DNA of 64,000 nucleotides from Struthidea cinerea (Eukaryota; Chordata; Aves; Passeriformes; Corcoracidae): positions 556,472 through 620,471 of the forward strand of contig VZTI01001284.1 in assembly GCA_013397865.1 (NCBI GenBank), in the 5' to 3' direction. A model generated the notes under the pieces. It saw nothing but the letters and a program-made list of their open reading frames with translations. It did no database searches and had not been told where the DNA came from. This document shows positions 59,911 to 64,000 of the stretch, one piece after another (the first letter of the stretch is position 1; every line of letters begins with the position of its first letter). A program made the translations under genes and the position numbers.

Positions 59911-61379
59911 CCAACCAAATCCCATTCATCCTATTAAAACTTACTTTCAAGCTCCTGACACCCATCACAGACATCTTCATTTAGGAAAAAAAAAGTTACC
60001 AAAAGATGGAAATCTATTCAGTCCTCTACACAGATTCACCACCACTCCAGAATTCTTTTCAGTTTACTTTTTTAGTCCCTGCAGGATGCTCTGGTGTTCA
60101 GAGATCCGCAGAGAGATTGACTGAACAAAGTAAGTACAATTTCCTTTTTCACAAAAGATCCCAGAAAGCCAACCAGGCCTGAAAAAGCCAGAGTTCTCAT
60201 TCCATCAGAGCCAAGGAAGGAAAAAGAAAGGGGTGGGGGATGAGCAATCCTGACTGGGAGATAAATTCATTCTTAAAGCTGCTCCAGTAAGTTTGGCTTT
60301 CAGTTCTTCTGTTTAGCAGCTCCCACTAAGAATTAAAAGCATGACAGTGGAGGTGGAATAAAAAAGAACAAAAAATGTAGGGGGAAGAAAAAGGCAGCAG
60401 GGAAAAATCTCACTGACCTCCCTCAGCAAAGCTCTTCCTCAAGATGCAAGGAACTCTGCTGGCACAGAAAGTTAATTTAATTCTTCCTGCCCCACCAGTC
60501 TTGACTCAAGGCCATTTGATTTCACAGTTCCAGTACTTGCAGTAGTTAGCAAGTTGTGCCATGCACTCTGCAGAGTGAAAAGCCATGCCTGCAGCATGCC
60601 AAAGTCTAATCTGTGACAGGCATTCCCAGTTCTGGAACTCTACACAGCGTGCCTCGGACCGCTTGGTGCTGCGAGGCAGCAGATAGGCCTGTGTGCACAG
60701 TCTAAACTCTGGGACTCAGGGATGCGTCCTGAGAATGTTTACTACCAGTACAATGCTAATCCTAATTAGCATGTGGGTATATGCTCTCTGCAGGATAAAA
60801 GGGCAGAAGAAAGTCTGTGTTTAGATTGGACAGCAAAGACAAGATCATAGCCGGGAGGCAGAGAACTCATAAAATAGTTCCATTTAAAGCATACATACAG
60901 ATTAAAAATTAACCACTGTTGCCAAAAAACTGCACATAACCCCACCCACAGCTGTACCTGCCTACGTAGGGACTGCCAAATGCGAGTGGAATATGTGCTC
61001 TCTGCTCTGCTGCCCCACCAGCATGACCAGCCAAGAACCACCATCTCACATCTGTCCTGCTCCCCAAGAAAGTGCCCAAGAAAGAGTCACCATTTATTAT
61101 TATTGCTCTTGATGACTGGCTGCCGTAGAAATCAGGGACCTCAATGATTTTTTGGAAGCTAGTCATCCGCCTGTGTCTAAGCAGTCTTAAATTTCAGCCG
61201 CGTAGCTTGACCCAACTGTTCAGAGGTGGAATAATGTTGAAACAAAAATCACCATTGCTACTGCTGTGTGCTTGTTGAGACCATACTAAAGAGCTAAAAA
61301 CGCAAAGCTGCTTTACTGAAAATGCTACAAATATGCTGTCCAGAAGCTATTATCCTCTCCAGTAAACGATGAGTCCACA

Positions 61380-61720
61380 GACTGTAATGTCTGCAGTCCT
61401 GTTGTGCCAGCATTTCCATTACAATTCTCTGTTTTAATGAAGAATTAACAAGATTAAATGCATTTTGGCTAGTAGACCTTCAAGTTCTATTACAGTACAT
61501 TGTATTTGCATTAGAAATGCTAATGTCACAATTCTTCTTGACTTTGAAAAGTACAATGATAAATTAATTTACTTTTAAAGTAAAAACTGTACCAAAAATA
61601 GTTGTTTAAAATCTTCACATTTATCCCACTACTCTTTATAGAAAAAGTACATTATTTATGCCATTAAAAGGAAAAGCTAATGCATTTTTGTAATGTAGGA
61701 ATTAATTGAATTCAAGAGAA
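61380..61720. promoter_or_regulatory. Possible conserved enhancer-like block with SOX/octamer sites
   Basis: An AT-rich, non-repetitive block with stops in all frames. CATTGT (61,498-61,503, SOX-type) directly abuts ATTTGCAT (61,504-61,511, POU octamer). TTAGAAATGCTAA follows, with many TAAT/ATTA cores around it. The SOX and octamer sites are adjacent, but not in the canonical SOX2-OCT4 composite order and orientation. Known neural and developmental enhancers often look like this; conservation and activity are inferred. Confidence 0.3.
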
Positions 61721-61819
61721 TTAAGCAGATCCCAGAGAAGGGCAGCTATTCTCTCTGTACATAACGTAATCATATGCCCTAAATCCAATTATTTTCTTCC
61801 TCTGCAAGGTATTTAAGGA

Positions 61820-61856
61820 TGTCATCTCCATAGGGCCTGGCCCTATGGAGATGACA
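61820..61856. repeat. Perfect 18-bp inverted repeat, 1-nt spacer
   Basis: The left arm TGTCATCTCCATAGGGCC (61,820-61,837) and right arm GGCCCTATGGAGATGACA (61,839-61,856) are exact reverse complements around a single T (61,838). Symmetry ends abruptly on both sides (A at 61,819 against C at 61,857). It is too short and too tightly folded for a microRNA precursor. A palindrome this perfect points to a recent snap-back templated mutation or a cloning/assembly artefact. Confidence 0.97.
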
Positions 61857-64000
61857 CGGAAAGCACAACGATGCACACTGTAGCCGATGAGAAACCCTGC
61901 ATTCCCCTTAGGCTTGAAAACCTTGTGTAGGACCAAAGACTCAAGCGTGAAAAGCATCGGGATGTTGGAAACAAGCCTTCATACTTATTTCTCAACTATA
62001 GATATTCATCAAAACTTTAAAAAGCCAACCAGCTAGTAGTCACATCTAAGGGGAACCTTCAAGCTTTATACGTAAGGTACGACGATGGTGAAATGGGAAG
62101 TTTTGGGAACTCAGGGGTATTCATCCCACATGTGTTTAACCATATACTGCAGTTACTGGTGGAAGTCACCACTTCTGAGACTGATGGTCCAAACAGCACC
62201 CTGGAATTTTCTCCTCTCCTCTGCCAGCTTACTGAAGAAGAACCTAGGGAGCAGATATGCTGAGACAGCCAAAACAAGGTTTCTTCAGCCGTTCAATCAT
62301 CCTTAGATTCAGACTGCTTTACACCAGATGCCTGATCTTAATCATTGTCCATATGTCTGAGTAAGCATAAAATACTGCAGAGATGAGACCTGGACCTTCA
62401 TATTTTTTCTCAGAAAGCATACACTTTTCTGCTTATAATGACCCCAGTGACACATGAATGATTATGATTTTCTTAATTGTCCCTGGTTTGTCTTCTGTGA
62501 GATGGCTGAATTAAAAAAGCTAGTATCTTGAAGGACAAACGTACAGTAAGTATTGCTGCATAATATCCCCAGCCAGTAAAGTTCATTACTGAGTCCTAGA
62601 ATAAAACATGACAGACTTTGTTATGTTATCTTTTCCAGGGTGTCACTACCAACCCAACACATTCTAGAACTTAATAAAGCCTGGCTACCTTCAACTCATG
62701 ATACATCCAGAACATGTATTTTTTCCCCCCACTGCTTTTTCTCATAACTGGTGCTGTTCTGTTCTTCTTGGGATGGTGGATGACAACCATCACACCTGCA
62801 CACTGGAATGCCGCTGTCAGGGTACTTCCATCCGTAATTAAAACAAGTTCCATGAAAGCAAAGGTTTAAAGCATGCATCTACTGCGGGTAAAATATGGTC
62901 AACAGGTCTGTAGCACATTAACTGCTTTGAGTTTAGGATTTTTTTTGTTACATATCTTTCTCCTGTTTTTTTTCTACCTGTATAGCACGTGTCCTCATTT
63001 AAATCCTATGCATAGCATGTGTCCCAGTAAATTGTCCCATTGAAGTTCAGAACTGTGGCACAGATTGCATGATTTGAGCAAGAAATGTCCTTAAGATCTG
63101 CATACATTTTGAAAGCTATGAAAAATACCCAAAGAATAAATAAAATGGAAATATGACATTTGAAAGTCAGTGGAAGCAACCTTAAAGAGAAGATTTATTT
63201 CTTCTTATTTATGGTACTCTAAAGATTTTAAGGTGTGTTGTACAACAATGCTGTATAACCATCAGGCCCACAATTCTGCTGGGAAGTGTTTTTCAAATGG
63301 CAGTTTTGGTTGTGTATATAAGAAACAGACAATGAAATAAAAACAGGTATTTCTAAAAAAGGGCTTTGGAAAATGTCTCCCTGTCCCCAGTATATAGAGC
63401 AAACATAAATCTTCGCTGAACCTGAGTTATATTTCATTAGTGTCTGCAGCTGCCTAACTTCTCTTCATCTTCTGTGGAGCGGTGGGGGAAAACATTGTTA
63501 ATGACAATGACATCATTTGCTAGTAATAACCAACTATGACTAAATTTAAAATACTGTTGAATCGGGGTTTTCTGGGTAAGGTAACAGGATAAAAGCCTTA
63601 AGAAACTATATTTGCTTTATTTTCTGGAGCTAAGGTCAAACATGCTGAAGCTCCAGCGGTTTTTTTGAAAGGTGGAACAGAGTTAAATTCCAATTAAGAG
63701 ACAAACTGACAGAGTAAGATATTTGCTTAGTAGTTATGTAGTAATGGATCAAAGCAAATCCATTGGAATTGCCTTTTGTGTTTATTTCTACCAAAGGAAA
63801 ACAGAACAAAAATAATCTATCAAAGTATTCAAATTCAAAACTGGATTCATGCACATTGAAAACCTTGGAATGCACAACTAGCAGGCAAGGGGAAAGTGGT
63901 ATTTTCCCCACTTTGGATGCTCCATTAAAAAAGGCTTCATTTACACTTCTGTATTTTTAGCAAGATGGTGGTATTTGCTTGTTTCTTCCAGTATATCACA
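61857..64000. other. Unique DNA, nothing recognised
   Basis: AT-rich unique sequence to the end of the window. Short frames on both strands resemble no family, and no repeat, RNA gene or strong splice pair is seen. Confidence 0.5.

Larger units (their letters stand above)
58358..61379. other. Unique DNA, nothing recognised
   Basis: Unique AT-rich sequence with several A-runs (58,601-58,612, 59,070-59,080). It has local duplications at 59,638-59,701 and 59,883-59,910 and no recognisable gene. A weak + strand 45-nt splice-bounded segment (60,085-60,129) is described in the findings. Confidence 0.5.

Noticed and set aside
61820..61856. Palindrome as a microRNA precursor
   Set aside because: The stem is only 18 bp with a one-base centre. 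Precursors need a longer imperfect stem and a larger loop.

Overview
This window looks like ordinary nuclear DNA from a bird, either intergenic or from a very long intron. I recognise no protein-coding gene, tRNA, rRNA, miRNA, CRISPR array, virus-derived gene or prokaryotic operon in it. The assignment to birds rests on three CR1 LINE 3' ends on the + strand (about 23,915-24,265, 41,585-41,890 and 47,570-47,798). Each carries the CR1 reverse-transcriptase C-terminal reading frame or its 3' UTR and ends in the ATTCTATGATT-type tail. General vertebrate features agree: AT-rich, CpG-poor composition, short repeats, no Alu or L1, and very low interspersed-repeat content. A fourth, much older CR1/L3-like fragment lies on the - strand at about 53,812-54,082.

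Layout. 1-2,965: unique sequence ending in a poly-T run and an 18-N gap. 2,984-9,140: unique sequence with an unassigned 118-codon open frame (4,706-5,062) and a GC-richer patch (8,140-8,660). 9,149-23,910: unique sequence with a short CA repeat, several open frames without family resemblance, and an AT-rich block at 19,020-19,420 that reads like a conserved non-coding element. 23,915-28,910: the best-preserved CR1 and unique sequence. 28,911-29,032: a 122-nt all-purine hexanucleotide repeat. 29,033-41,584: unique sequence including two more enhancer-like AT-rich blocks. 41,585-47,798: two CR1 copies and a pyrimidine-rich stretch. 47,799-61,379: unique sequence, the old CR1/L3 relic and a set of splice-site-bounded candidate exons on the - strand. 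61,380-64,000: an enhancer-like block with adjacent SOX-like and octamer sites, a perfect 18-bp inverted repeat, and unique sequence.

No genes can be shown to work together here. The most useful leads are structural or regulatory: the perfect inverted repeat at 61,820-61,856, the homopurine tract, four candidate conserved non-coding blocks, and a few minus-strand candidate exons with strong acceptor/donor pairs (58,300-58,357, 56,383-56,412, 54,129-54,232). Such exon candidates also arise by chance in 64 kb, so I give them low confidence. I found no convincing evidence of a previously undescribed biological system.
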